Source of the DNA: Bacteroidales bacterium UBA5382
GTDB lineage: Bacteria; Bacteroidota; Bacteroidia; Bacteroidales; Dysgonomonadaceae
Direction of reading: 5' to 3'
Length of the DNA stretch: 35,817 nucleotides
NCBI GenBank assembly: GCA_002409745.1
Contig: DHOU01000018.1
Location: forward strand, 1-35,817
The notes below the pieces were generated by a model. It did no database searches. It was not told the origin of the DNA and saw nothing but the letters and a program-made list of their open reading frames with translations. Positions 1-7,547 of this stretch are shown piece by piece (the first letter of the stretch is position 1; the number at the start of each line of letters is the position of its first letter). A program made the position numbers and the translations under genes.

Positions 1-1
1 G

Positions 2-75
2 AGCCTCTTGTCGGATTCGAACCAACGACCCCGAGATTACAAATCACGTGCTCTGGCCAACTGAGCTAAAGAGGC
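2..75 (-). tRNA. tRNA-Thr (anticodon UGU)
   Basis: The minus strand folds as a complete cloverleaf: a 7-bp acceptor stem (GCCTCTT with AAGAGGC), a GCTC/GAGC D-stem, and a GTTGG/CCGAC T-arm enclosing TTCGAAT. The anticodon loop TTTGTAA gives UGU, reading ACA (Thr). The anticodon stem CGTGA/TCTCG holds one U-U mismatch. The discriminator is U and the next base is C, so CCA could be encoded just beyond the window edge. It lies downstream of hpf and reads out of the window; in Bacteroidota this tRNA commonly leads into further tRNAs and tuf, but that part is not visible here. Confidence 0.95.
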
Positions 76-92
76 TTATAGTCTTATAATTA

Positions 93-126
93 ACCGTTCC
101 TCTCCTCCAGATAAGAGAGAAACGGT
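93..126 (-). other. 12-bp hairpin in the tRNA-Thr leader
   Basis: On the minus strand ACCGTTTCTCTC pairs with GAGAGGAACGGT over 12 bp, with one G-U wobble and a 10-nt loop. It starts within a few bases of the expected transcription start of the promoter at 129-159 and ends about 18 nt before the tRNA. It has no long U-run after it (TTAATTATAAG follows), so it is a weak terminator candidate. It could instead be a 5' stem on the tRNA precursor. Confidence 0.7.
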
Positions 127-128
127 CG

Positions 129-159
129 CAAAGGTAATGATATTTTTTTGATTGCCAAA
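129..159 (-). promoter_or_regulatory. Bacteroidota sigma promoter for tRNA-Thr
   Basis: The minus strand reads TTTG (159-156), then 19 nt, then TACCTTTG (136-129). This is an exact match to the Bacteroidota primary sigma factor consensus TTTG-N19-TAnnTTTG. It sits in the gap between the hpf stop and the tRNA, so tRNA-Thr and whatever follows it can be transcribed independently of rpsU-xerC-hpf. It is the best promoter match in the window. Confidence 0.85.
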
Positions 160-163
160 TTTT

Positions 164-481
164 TTAAACGATTTTTTTGGGAGATATATGATCCTTTTTC
201 TCTTTTGTTTTAAGGATTTGTTTTTCTATTGCAAAAGCGCACAGATCAATGGCCTCTTCGAAGGTGTCGGCCGTTTTGGTAGCGACCGCTTCGCTATGCC
301 GCAAATTCATTTTAACAAGCGCTTCTTTGTTCTTTGCGGTATCCGGTTTAATTACTTTCAGGCTTACTTCTGTCTGAATGATTTCATCACTAAAACGTTC
401 CAGCTTTTTGATCTTTTTCTCAATAAATGCTTTCAATTGTTCCGTGGCGTCAAAATTGATTGATTGAATTCTCAGTTTCAT
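164..481 (-). CDS. hpf: ribosome hibernation-promoting factor (HPF/RaiA)
   Basis: A 105-residue protein of the short HPF/YfiA family. It starts MKLRIQSINFDATEQLK and continues with the IEKKIKKLERF helix and the NKEALVKMNLRHSEAVATKT strand region, then TFEEAIDLCAFAIEKQI, as in the family's beta-alpha-beta-beta-beta-alpha fold. HPF proteins bind the 30S decoding region and silence or dimerise ribosomes in stationary phase. An upstream in-frame ATG at 520 would add 13 residues inside xerC; I chose 481 because GGAGGT lies 6 nt before it and family similarity starts there. The gap to the xerC stop is 13 bp, so it is probably cotranscribed with rpsU and xerC. Confidence 0.95.
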   Translation of the reverse strand: MKLRIQSINFDATEQLKAFIEKKIKKLERFSDEIIQTEVSLKVIKPDTAKNKEALVKMNLRHSEAVATKTADTFEEAIDLCAFAIEKQILKTKEKKDHISPKKIV

Positions 482-487
482 AAATTT

Positions 488-493
488 ACCTCC
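488..493 (-). promoter_or_regulatory. strong Shine-Dalgarno of hpf
   Basis: GGAGGT on the minus strand, 6 nt before the hpf ATG and 1 nt after the xerC stop codon. Bacteroidota genes usually lack clear Shine-Dalgarno sequences, so this full match decides the hpf start and suggests high translation. Confidence 0.75.
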
Positions 494-494
494 T

Positions 495-1385
495 TCATTT
501 TTTAGCTCGTGGATGAGCAATGTTATACACTTTTTTCAATTCTTCAAAACTTACGTGCGTATAAACCTCCGTAGAAGCCAGACTGGAATGACCGAGCAAT
601 TCCTTTACGGCATTAATTTCGGCACCGTTGTTCAGCATTTCGGTCGCAAACGAATGACGGAGCACATGAGGGCTCTTTTTAGACAATGTCGGAATGCTGT
701 TTAAGCGTCGGTGAACGATATTATATACCAGTGAAGGATACAACGGGCCTCCGTTTTGCTTAACAAACAGGAAAGGACCTTTGTTCTCGATTTCCCGATT
801 TCTTACACGAATATAATCAGACATCTTTAGTCGTGTCGTATCCGAAAAAGGGATGATGCGCTGTTTGTTCCTTTTTCCGGTTACCCGAACCGTACAATTT
901 GTAAAATCAATATCGGAATCTTTCAATGCGATGAGCTCGGCGCAACGCATTCCGCTAACGTACAAAAGTTCAATGATAAAACGGTCTCTTTGATCCTTAA
1001 AACTATCCGACCAATTGAGCTCGTCATCCAAGAGATGCTGCATATCGGCATTCTTGACAAATACAGGTAACTTTTTGTTTACTTTTGGGCCCGTGATCAT
1101 CTCCGCGGGATTATGCGCGACCACCGATTTTTTCTTTAAATAGGTATAAAAAGATTTTACGGCACTCAATTTACGGTTGGCCGTTCGAGCCGTAAGATTC
1201 GCCTCCATTAATTGGGCAATCCAAATACGAATCAAATCGGCGTCAATCTGCACGGGATCGAACACTCCACATTTTTCGATAATGAAGTGTTCAAACTGTG
1301 TAAGATCATTTAAATAAGAAATCACCGTATGAGGAGAATAATTCTTCTCAATACGGAGATACTGTATAAATTTATCTATCCACAT
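495..1385 (-). CDS. xerC: tyrosine recombinase XerC-type
   Basis: A 296-residue Xer recombinase of usual family length. An N-terminal SAM-like core-binding domain (WIDKFIQYLRIEKNYSPHTV) precedes the catalytic domain. All six catalytic positions are visible (numbered from the ATG at 1385): R147 in SGMRCAEL, K171 in VTGKRNKQR, H240 and R243 in SPHVLRHS, H266 in LLGHSS, and the nucleophile Y275 in STEVYTHV. Xer proteins resolve chromosome dimers at dif with a partner recombinase. I use the symbol xerC because of its housekeeping place between rpsU and hpf; xerD cannot be excluded from sequence alone. An upstream in-frame ATG at 1412 would add nine residues and looks less likely. No mobile-element genes lie nearby. 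Confidence 0.92.
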   Translation of the reverse strand: MWIDKFIQYLRIEKNYSPHTVISYLNDLTQFEHFIIEKCGVFDPVQIDADLIRIWIAQLMEANLTARTANRKLSAVKSFYTYLKKKSVVAHNPAEMITGPKVNKKLPVFVKNADMQHLLDDELNWSDSFKDQRDRFIIELLYVSGMRCAELIALKDSDIDFTNCTVRVTGKRNKQRIIPFSDTTRLKMSDYIRVRNREIENKGPFLFVKQNGGPLYPSLVYNIVHRRLNSIPTLSKKSPHVLRHSFATEMLNNGAEINAVKELLGHSSLASTEVYTHVSFEELKKVYNIAHPRAKK

Positions 1386-1451
1386 AACGTAATCCGATAG
1401 CAACAATAGCAACGGATTACGAAGATACGGTTTTTTGTTTAAAAAAAGAAA

Positions 1452-1643
1452 TTAGTCTTCGTTTTCTTTTAGCTTCTGCACGTAAGCGGCACGTTGTCTG
1501 TTTTTCCTATTGACAACCGATGGTTTGGTAAATGATTGACGGCTGCGGAGTTCTCTTACAACACCGGTTTTTTCATATTTACGTTTGAATTTCTTTAAAG
1601 CTCTTTCTATATTTTCGCCTTCTTTTAGTTGTACAATGATCAT
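1452..1643 (-). CDS. rpsU: 30S ribosomal protein S21
   Basis: A 63-residue basic protein with the S21 signature: MIIVQLKEGENIERALKKFKRKYEKTG followed by ELRSRQSFTKPSVVNRKNRQRAAYVQK. S21 sits on the 30S platform near the 3' end of 16S rRNA and affects initiation. In Bacteroidota it has been linked to sequestration of the anti-Shine-Dalgarno sequence. It is the first gene of the rpsU-xerC-hpf run, 66 bp before xerC, with a promoter box about 125 bp upstream. Confidence 0.97.
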   Translation of the reverse strand: MIIVQLKEGENIERALKKFKRKYEKTGVVRELRSRQSFTKPSVVNRKNRQRAAYVQKLKENED

Positions 1644-1769
1644 ATTTTATTGTTTATAATAATTTTCTTTGTAAAATAGCCATTCTTCGACTCGCCTACA
1701 ACCCCCTATTAATTCTTTATTTATAAGTTATTGTTAGTGAGTTACTGTTCATTTTATTGTTTCAGGCTG

Positions 1770-1777
1770 CAAAGATA
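1770..1777 (-). promoter_or_regulatory. promoter -7 box of rpsU
   Basis: TATCTTTG on the minus strand matches the Bacteroidota -7 consensus TAnnTTTG. No TTTG is found 19-21 nt upstream, only T-rich sequence. Transcription from here would leave a leader of about 120 nt before rpsU. Confidence 0.6.
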
Positions 1778-1880
1778 GAAATAATTGTTGAAATAAAATA
1801 AATTCTTCCTCCTTTTTTCTCCGCGTTCCCCATTTCTATTCATCATCCTTTTTTATATAAGCGACACCATTGTTTTTTAG

Positions 1881-1888
1881 TATCTTTG
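1881..1888 (+). promoter_or_regulatory. promoter -7 box of the DUF2007 gene
   Basis: TATCTTTG on the plus strand, 22 bp before the ATG at 1911, matches TAnnTTTG. It is divergent from the rpsU promoter about 100 bp away. A clear TTTG partner is absent. Confidence 0.6.
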
Positions 1889-1910
1889 TTTTTTTAAGAA
1901 TCTATCGATT

Positions 1911-2333
1911 ATGGAACGATTAGTAACCATTAAAACATTCACCTACCCGCACGAAGCGTACATCCTCCAAACGAAGTTGGAGGATGAGGGAATCCCAACA
2001 TTCTTGAAAGACGAGAAAACCGTCCAGGTTTACAACTTCTATTCGAACGCAATCGGAGGAGTCAAGCTTCAAGTATGGGAAAAGGATACCCAACGAGCTC
2101 AAAAAATAATCGAAGAAGCAGAAGTGCCAATAGAAGACGTCTATGCATTCAACAAACGACAGATAAAAGACACGACACATTGCCCTTTCTGCTTATCCGA
2201 TAATATCGGAGTAAGAAAAAGGCCTTCATGGCTTACTTTCCTTCCGTATTTTGTCATCGGTGCAATATTCCCTTTTTATAAAAAGACTTACACCTGCTTT
2301 CGTTGCGGGAAAAAATGGAAAATAAAAGGATGA
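1911..2333 (+). CDS. DUF2007 protein with C-terminal zinc ribbon
   Basis: A 140-residue protein. Residues 1-75 match the DUF2007 'putative signal transducing protein' fold: VTIKTFTYPHEAYILQTKLEDEGIPTFL, then GGVKLQVWEKDTQRAQKIIEE. This is followed by a split zinc ribbon, CPFC near residue 91 and CFRC near residue 130, separated by a hydrophobic stretch (WLTFLPYFVIGAIFPFY) that could be a single membrane segment. The domain is related to the PII-like fold in shape, but its function is not established. It stands alone, convergent with nfnB with only 6 bp between the two stop codons. Confidence 0.8.
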   Translation: MERLVTIKTFTYPHEAYILQTKLEDEGIPTFLKDEKTVQVYNFYSNAIGGVKLQVWEKDTQRAQKIIEEAEVPIEDVYAFNKRQIKDTTHCPFCLSDNIGVRKRPSWLTFLPYFVIGAIFPFYKKTYTCFRCGKKWKIKG

Positions 2334-2339
2334 AGAGGG

Positions 2340-3827
2340 TCATGCTTTTATCTTTAAAAAATCATCCATTGTTTTCGCTGCTTTCCGGCCGTCGCCCATG
2401 GCAAGAATGACGGTGGCTCCGCCTCGTACGATATCGCCCCCGGCAAAGATAGATTCTTCGCCCGTCTGCATCGTTTCGGCATTCACCACCACCGTTCCCC
2501 TGGGAGTAACCTCCAACCCCGAGAACGATTGCGGTATCAACGGATTGGGTGATACTCCCACGCTGACGATCACTTCATCGACCTCTATCCAGGCCGTATC
2601 GCCTTCCACGGGTACCGGACGACAACGCCCCGACCCGTCGGGTTGTCCAAGTTCCATCCGCTGAAGCAGCATCCGTTGTACACGTCCCCGTTCATCGCCT
2701 TCATAACGGAGGGGATTATGCAATGTAAGAAAAACAACCCCTTCTTCTTTGGCATGCTTTATTTCTTCAAGACGCGCCGGCATCTCCTGCTCCGACCGCC
2801 GATACACGATCATCGCCGTTTCGGCTCCCAAACGGCGAGCCGTACGTACGGCATCCATAGCGGTATTTCCTCCGCCGATAACAGCGACTTTTTTTCCTTT
2901 ATATACGGGGGTGTCGCTTTCGGGATCAATCGCCTGCATGAGATTTACACGGGTAAGATACTCATTACAAGACATCACACCGATGAGATTCTCCCCCGGG
3001 ATATTCATAAAGTTGGGCAATCCGGCACCACTTCCTATAAAAAGGCCCTTAAATTTTTCTTCCCGAAGATCTTCTTGCGAAATAGTCTTCCCGACGATAC
3101 AATTCGTCACAAACTCCACACCCATTTTTCGAAGGCTTTCAATCTCCACTTCCACAATATCATTAGGCAACCGGAACTCCGGTATTCCATAGCGAAGCAC
3201 GCCTCCCAATTCATGCAGCGCTTCGAAAACCGTAACCCGATACCCGGCTTTCACCATATCGGCCGCAAAAGCGAGCCCCGCAGGACCCGATCCCACAACA
3301 GCCACTTTCAGTCCATTCGAAGGCGCCACCTCGGGTAGGGATACCTCGCCGCTTTCACGTTCGTAATCCGCAGCAAAACGTTCGAGATAACCGATGGCCA
3401 ACGGTTCTTTCTTCAATTTCTGGGTATAAAAACATTGGCTTTCGCATTGACGTTCCTGGGGGCATACCCGCCCGCACACAGCGGGAAGCACACTGGTTTC
3501 TTTCAGTGTTTTTGCCGCCTCCAGTATCTCTCCGCGTTCGATGTTCTTTATAAACTTGGGGATGTTGATACCCACCGGACACCCCGAAATACACGTAGGA
3601 TTGACACAATCCAGACAGCGATGGGACTCAGCCAGCGCCTGCTCGTGGGTCAACCCCAAATTAACTTCCTGATAATTCCGGCTACGGACGTCCGGATCGC
3701 GTTCCGGCATTTTAGTGCGCGCCAATTGCAGCCGTTCTTTATTCTTCATGTTCTTCCGCAGCGATTCGCGCCAGGGCTGATTGCGTTCTATCTGTAAATA
3801 TTCCATTTCTTTCATTTCAAGATTCAA
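2340..3827 (-). CDS. nfnB: NfnB / GltD-like large subunit of NADH-dependent ferredoxin:NADP+ oxidoreductase
   Basis: A 495-residue flavoprotein of the glutamate synthase small-subunit family. The N-terminal iron-sulfur region has Cys 71, 74, 79, 83 (CLDCVNPTCISGCP) and Cys 118, 122, 128, 132 (CGRVCPQERQCESQC), enough for two [4Fe-4S] clusters. A GSGPAG dinucleotide site lies near 179 (FAD), GGGNTAMDA near 318 (NADP), and AGGDIVRGG near the C-terminus (FAD). On its own it would be called glutamate synthase beta chain. The neighbour 24 bp upstream is an NfnA/SudB-type subunit and no large gltB subunit is present, so the pair is best read as electron-bifurcating NfnAB, which couples NADPH, NAD+ and ferredoxin. 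Sulfide dehydrogenase SudAB is the alternative name for the same family. Confidence 0.85.
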   Translation of the reverse strand: MNLEMKEMEYLQIERNQPWRESLRKNMKNKERLQLARTKMPERDPDVRSRNYQEVNLGLTHEQALAESHRCLDCVNPTCISGCPVGINIPKFIKNIERGEILEAAKTLKETSVLPAVCGRVCPQERQCESQCFYTQKLKKEPLAIGYLERFAADYERESGEVSLPEVAPSNGLKVAVVGSGPAGLAFAADMVKAGYRVTVFEALHELGGVLRYGIPEFRLPNDIVEVEIESLRKMGVEFVTNCIVGKTISQEDLREEKFKGLFIGSGAGLPNFMNIPGENLIGVMSCNEYLTRVNLMQAIDPESDTPVYKGKKVAVIGGGNTAMDAVRTARRLGAETAMIVYRRSEQEMPARLEEIKHAKEEGVVFLTLHNPLRYEGDERGRVQRMLLQRMELGQPDGSGRCRPVPVEGDTAWIEVDEVIVSVGVSPNPLIPQSFSGLEVTPRGTVVVNAETMQTGEESIFAGGDIVRGGATVILAMGDGRKAAKTMDDFLKIKA

Positions 3828-3851
3828 TAATTATCAGGCTCCAATCCAATC

Positions 3852-4637
3852 TCAATTATACGCTTTTAACCGCATCATCATCTCGTCGAAATCGACTTGA
3901 TGCGCATCAAACTCGGGGCCGTCCACACATACGAAACGTGTTTTTCCGCCCACCGTAACCCTGCAAGCCCCGCACATTCCGGTACCATCCACCATAATCG
4001 TATTGAGCGAAGCGATTGTCGGCACGTTATACTTTTTAGTCATCTGAGCAGCAAACTTCATCATAATGGCCGGCCCGATGGTCACACACTGATCCACCGG
4101 TTCTCTTTGGATAACTTGTTCGATTCCGGTCGTAATCAATCCCTTTTGGCCATACGAGCCGTCATCGGTCATCACAATCACCTCATCCGAAAAAGTGCGG
4201 ACCTGTTCTTCGAGGATAATCAACTCTTTAGTACGGGCGGCCAACACACTCACGACCCTATTACCGGCTTTTTTCATCGCTTCAATAATCGGCAACATGG
4301 GCGCGACTCCTACTCCGCCTCCGGCACACAGTACCGTTCCGAACTTTTCCAGATGCGTGGCCTGTCCCAAGGGACCGACCATATCGGTTATGGAATCCCC
4401 TACCTCTAAATCGCATATCTTTTGCGACGATTTACCCACCCGCTGAATGACCAGCGTAATGGTTCCCTTTTTTAGATCCGATGAAGCGATGGTATACGGC
4501 ACCCGTTCGCCTTTTTTGCCGACACGTACAATGACAAAATGCCCGGCCTTTCGGCTCTTAGCGATAAGAGGAGCTTCGATCTCGAAGCTTACGACCCGAT
4601 CTGAAAAAACGACCTTTGAGACAATTTTATTCATCAA
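3852..4637 (-). CDS. nfnA: NfnA / SudB-like FAD, [2Fe-2S] subunit
   Basis: A 261-residue protein of the dihydroorotate dehydrogenase electron-transfer subunit family. An N-terminal FAD-binding barrel contains VPYTIASSDL, and the NAD-binding Rossmann part contains LCAGGGVGVAPMLPI. A C-terminal [2Fe-2S] site follows, with C222, C225 and C237 (DGTGMCGACR...FVCVDG). From memory, NfnA clusters use Asp plus three Cys; D217 is a candidate fourth ligand, which separates it from PyrK-type proteins with four Cys. It is the first gene of the two-gene operon with nfnB. A second ATG one codon in (4634) is equally possible as start. Confidence 0.85.
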   Translation of the reverse strand: MMNKIVSKVVFSDRVVSFEIEAPLIAKSRKAGHFVIVRVGKKGERVPYTIASSDLKKGTITLVIQRVGKSSQKICDLEVGDSITDMVGPLGQATHLEKFGTVLCAGGGVGVAPMLPIIEAMKKAGNRVVSVLAARTKELIILEEQVRTFSDEVIVMTDDGSYGQKGLITTGIEQVIQREPVDQCVTIGPAIMMKFAAQMTKKYNVPTIASLNTIMVDGTGMCGACRVTVGGKTRFVCVDGPEFDAHQVDFDEMMMRLKAYN

Positions 4638-4704
4638 AATATAAGATTGAATATGATAACTTCATGAAGATAACAGACTATGTGACGACAAAAGTAGGGA
4701 AAAT

Positions 4705-4735
4705 TTTTCCGCTACCAAAAACTTATTTATCTTTG
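4705..4735 (+). promoter_or_regulatory. promoter of DUF4254-GT9 pair
   Basis: TATCTTTG at 4728-4735 matches the -7 box; TTTT at 4705-4708 stands 19 nt upstream where TTTG is expected (3 of 4). It lies in the divergent gap with nfnA, 21 bp before the ATG at 4757. Confidence 0.65.
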
Positions 4736-4756
4736 CACCAACTAAACCAACTGAAC

Positions 4757-5371
4757 ATGAAAAGTTTTAGTGCAAAAGCAAATGCTATTTTTGACGAGGC
4801 AACAGAAGCGTATCATTTAAAAAACTCCGTATCCGCTCAGATGGAAAACCCTTATGAGCCGGACACCATTGAGTATTTCTTGTATGAAAAGAATTGGATT
4901 GATGTAGTGCAGTGGCATTTGGAAGATATTATCCGTGACCCGGACATACTCCCCAAAGAAGCATTGGAAATTAAAAGGTGGATCGATCGATCGAATCAGG
5001 AACGTACCGATTTGGTTGAGAAAATCGACAACTACTTTTTGCACCACTTTCAACTTATTGTTCCGGCAAATGACGCGGTCATCAATACCGAAAGTCCGGC
5101 ATGGGCCATCGACCGGTTATCGATATTGGCGATTAAAATCTATCACATGCGCGAAGAAGTGAACCGGATGGATACCGATCAGCAGCATCTGATTTCCTGC
5201 CGGCAAAAACTAAATGTTCTGATGGAGCAGCGAGTCGATCTTTCGGCAGCCATCGACCGGCTTCTGGACGACATTGCCCAAGGCCGCAAATACATGAAGG
5301 TTTATCGACAGATGAAAATGTATAACGACCCTTCGCTCAACCCTGTATTATACGGTAAAAATAAAAAATAA
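4757..5371 (+). CDS. DUF4254 protein
   Basis: A 204-residue, mostly helical protein starting MKSFSAKANAIFDEATEAYH. It contains NPYEPDTIEYFLYEKNWIDVVQWHLEDIIRDP, WAIDRLSILAIKIYHMREE and a C-terminal MKVYRQMKMYNDPSLNPVLY. This is the DUF4254 family, found in Bacteroidota next to GT9 glycosyltransferases, as here; its biochemical role is not known to me. The frame stays open back to 4616, but that part would overlap nfnA and the promoter at 4728, so I chose 4757. The gene is 28 bp before the GT9 gene, presumably one operon. Confidence 0.85.
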   Translation: MKSFSAKANAIFDEATEAYHLKNSVSAQMENPYEPDTIEYFLYEKNWIDVVQWHLEDIIRDPDILPKEALEIKRWIDRSNQERTDLVEKIDNYFLHHFQLIVPANDAVINTESPAWAIDRLSILAIKIYHMREEVNRMDTDQQHLISCRQKLNVLMEQRVDLSAAIDRLLDDIAQGRKYMKVYRQMKMYNDPSLNPVLYGKNKK

Positions 5372-5399
5372 CATCCGTACAGGCTTCACTTGCTCGTAT

Positions 5400-6422
5400 A
5401 TGTCCCGAATATTGATCATACGGCTTTCCGCTTTGGGAGATGTGGCCATGACCGTTCCGGTCGTCCATTCTTTCGCAAAACAATATCCTCAACACCAAAT
5501 ATCGGTCTTGAGCCGTACGTCGTTTGCCCCCATATTCCGTTATATGCCCGCAAACGTACGGTTCATCGGCGTCGATCTGAAAAAAGAATATAAAGGGCTC
5601 AAAGGCCTAAACCGATTATACAAGACTCTAAAGGCGGAGCAATTCGATATGATCGCGGACTTTCATTCGGTTTTGCGCACCTATTATCTTGATTTTCGCT
5701 TTCGATGGAGCGGCATACGGACGGTACGCATGCATAAAGGATATCGTGAGAAAGAAAAACTGACTCGAAAAAAAAATAAAATTTACATCCCACTCAAATC
5801 GACTTTTACACGTTATAAGGAAGTCTTGGAAACCTTAGGCTATTCTTTCGAATATTCTTTTTCATCCATTTTTGAAGATAATCAGCCTCCGCTCCCCCCC
5901 ATTCCGGAAATAGCCGAAGGCAAAACAAAAAGATGGATCGGTGTTGCCCCGTTTGCCCGTCACAAGGGTAAGATTTATCCGTTGGAGTTGCAAGAAAAAG
6001 TATTGGCACATTTAGCCCGGCAACACGACACAAAGGTTTTCCTTTTTGGCGGAGGAGCCGAAGAAAAAAAGACCGTGGAACAATGGGTAAGGAAATATCC
6101 CGCCCTCGTATCGGTAGTGGGAAAACTAACAATGGATGAAGAATTAGCGTTAATGTCCTATTTGGATGTCATGATTTCCATGGATTCGGGCAACATGCAT
6201 TTGGCATCCCTCGTAGGGACGCGGGTCATTTCGTTATGGGGAGCCACCCATCCTTATGCCGGATTTATGGGATGGAAGCAGTCCATGGATGATGCCCTGC
6301 AAATAGACTTATACTGCCGCCCCTGCTCCGTGTCCGGCAAAAAGGCCTGCTATCGGGGCGACTACGCCTGCATGTATGGCATTTCCCCGGAAAGCGTCTT
6401 CACTAAAATTGCAGAAAAATAA
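5400..6422 (+). CDS. GT9 heptosyltransferase-like glycosyltransferase
   Basis: A 340-residue glycosyltransferase family 9 protein (ADP-heptose:LPS heptosyltransferase fold). It starts with RILIIRLSALGDVAMTVPV, the typical GT9 loop, and has APFARHKGKIYP and VSMDSGNMHLASL-like sequence (MISMDSGNMHLASLVGTRVISLWGATHP) for the nucleotide-sugar site, and a Cys-rich tail (CRPCSVSGKKACYRGDYACM) common in Bacteroidota members. It would act at the inner face of the inner membrane on lipid A-core glycan. The exact sugar cannot be read from sequence. It ends 35 bp from the convergent glycosyltransferase block. Confidence 0.88.
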   Translation: MSRILIIRLSALGDVAMTVPVVHSFAKQYPQHQISVLSRTSFAPIFRYMPANVRFIGVDLKKEYKGLKGLNRLYKTLKAEQFDMIADFHSVLRTYYLDFRFRWSGIRTVRMHKGYREKEKLTRKKNKIYIPLKSTFTRYKEVLETLGYSFEYSFSSIFEDNQPPLPPIPEIAEGKTKRWIGVAPFARHKGKIYPLELQEKVLAHLARQHDTKVFLFGGGAEEKKTVEQWVRKYPALVSVVGKLTMDEELALMSYLDVMISMDSGNMHLASLVGTRVISLWGATHPYAGFMGWKQSMDDALQIDLYCRPCSVSGKKACYRGDYACMYGISPESVFTKIAEK

Positions 6423-6457
6423 TCTATTATCTTCCGAAAAGGGATAACAAAAAGAGT

Positions 6458-7531
6458 TTAATTTGACTTATTTAATTGCTCCAAATAAATTTTGTGATAG
6501 TACTCCATGTGCTTGTCGTAAGAAAAACTTCTGGCATAATCCCTCGCTTTCTGCTTGCAATCTTCCGAAGAATTGAACGATTCCAGATGGTTATCAATTC
6601 GTTTTTTCATTTCTTCGGGTTGAAAATTATCCCAAAAAAAGGCAACTTTACCTCCAATCTCTTTTAAACTCGTTTTAGGGGAAGAAAATACCGGCTTACC
6701 AAACGACATTGCTTCAATAATGGGTAATCCGAAACCTTCGAATAAAGACGGAAAAAGAAATGCTTCACAATGACTATATAACCAAACTCTTTCTTCATTC
6801 GCAATAACCCCTACTAAATGGACATTACGCAAATTCTCTTCCTGAATCGTTCTCTCAATAAAATCAGCATAATCTGTATTTTTTCTACCGGCTATATATA
6901 ATTCTTTCTCCGGAAAAAGTTTCATCAAGGGCAAAAGGACATGAAAATTCTTTTTCTTTTTTATCTCTCCAATCGTAAAAAAAAACGGCCTGTCATCCTT
7001 CACAAAAAGAGGACGCTTTTCAATGGATACATTCAACTGTTCCACTCCGTTATAAATGACTTCTATTTCTTTACCGTTTAAACGCGCATACTTCTCAGTC
7101 TCTTCTTTTGCAAAATGGGAAATACATACGATTTTGTCGGCACGGTTTATTTTTCGCTGTATCTTCCGAAGATATTTATTGACCTTCTTCCCTTTTTTCT
7201 CATACATAAAATTAAAATCATGTATACTCAAGATATATCTCGTTTTTTTACTCCAGGGTCTAAAGCGACTCGATTGATGAATAGCGTGCCAGACATCAAA
7301 CCGGCGTAAAAAGAAAGGTAAAAACTTATAAATCTTACGGACTACAATATATTTCACATTATTATTAAATGCACCAACCATATATTTAGGGACAAGAAGA
7401 TATAATTCGTATTCCTCATCCGAACCATAATGTTCTTTAAAATAATTCCCGTAATTAAGAGCCACTTGTCCTAACCCGCAATAAATATTTTTGAGAATTG
7501 AAAGGTCTACCAATACTTTTTTCTTTTTCAT
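6458..7531 (-). CDS. GT4 glycosyltransferase (last gene of block)
   Basis: A 357-residue GT-B enzyme of family 4. The N-terminal acceptor domain has GLGQVALNYGNYF and SIHDFNFMYEKKG; the C-terminal donor domain has FFTIGEIKKKKNFHVLLPLM and the E-x7-E motif in EGFGLPIIEAM. It probably retains anomeric configuration and uses a nucleotide-activated hexose. The gene is rich in Lys, Phe and A/T compared with the flanking housekeeping genes, which fits laterally acquired surface-polysaccharide genes. It begins 16 bp after the stop of the preceding GT4 gene. Confidence 0.85.
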   Translation of the reverse strand: MKKKKVLVDLSILKNIYCGLGQVALNYGNYFKEHYGSDEEYELYLLVPKYMVGAFNNNVKYIVVRKIYKFLPFFLRRFDVWHAIHQSSRFRPWSKKTRYILSIHDFNFMYEKKGKKVNKYLRKIQRKINRADKIVCISHFAKEETEKYARLNGKEIEVIYNGVEQLNVSIEKRPLFVKDDRPFFFTIGEIKKKKNFHVLLPLMKLFPEKELYIAGRKNTDYADFIERTIQEENLRNVHLVGVIANEERVWLYSHCEAFLFPSLFEGFGLPIIEAMSFGKPVFSSPKTSLKEIGGKVAFFWDNFQPEEMKKRIDNHLESFNSSEDCKQKARDYARSFSYDKHMEYYHKIYLEQLNKSN

Positions 7532-7547
7532 TTAACTGTCATTTGTC

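Noticed and set aside
164..520. The longer hpf start at 520
   Set aside because: It would extend into xerC and place the strong GGAGGT inside the coding region; the start at 481 fits the family N-terminus.
495..1385. The tyrosine recombinase as a mobile-element integrase
   Set aside because: It is flanked by rpsU and hpf with tight spacing and has Xer length; there is no excisionase, att repeat or cargo, so a housekeeping Xer is the better reading.
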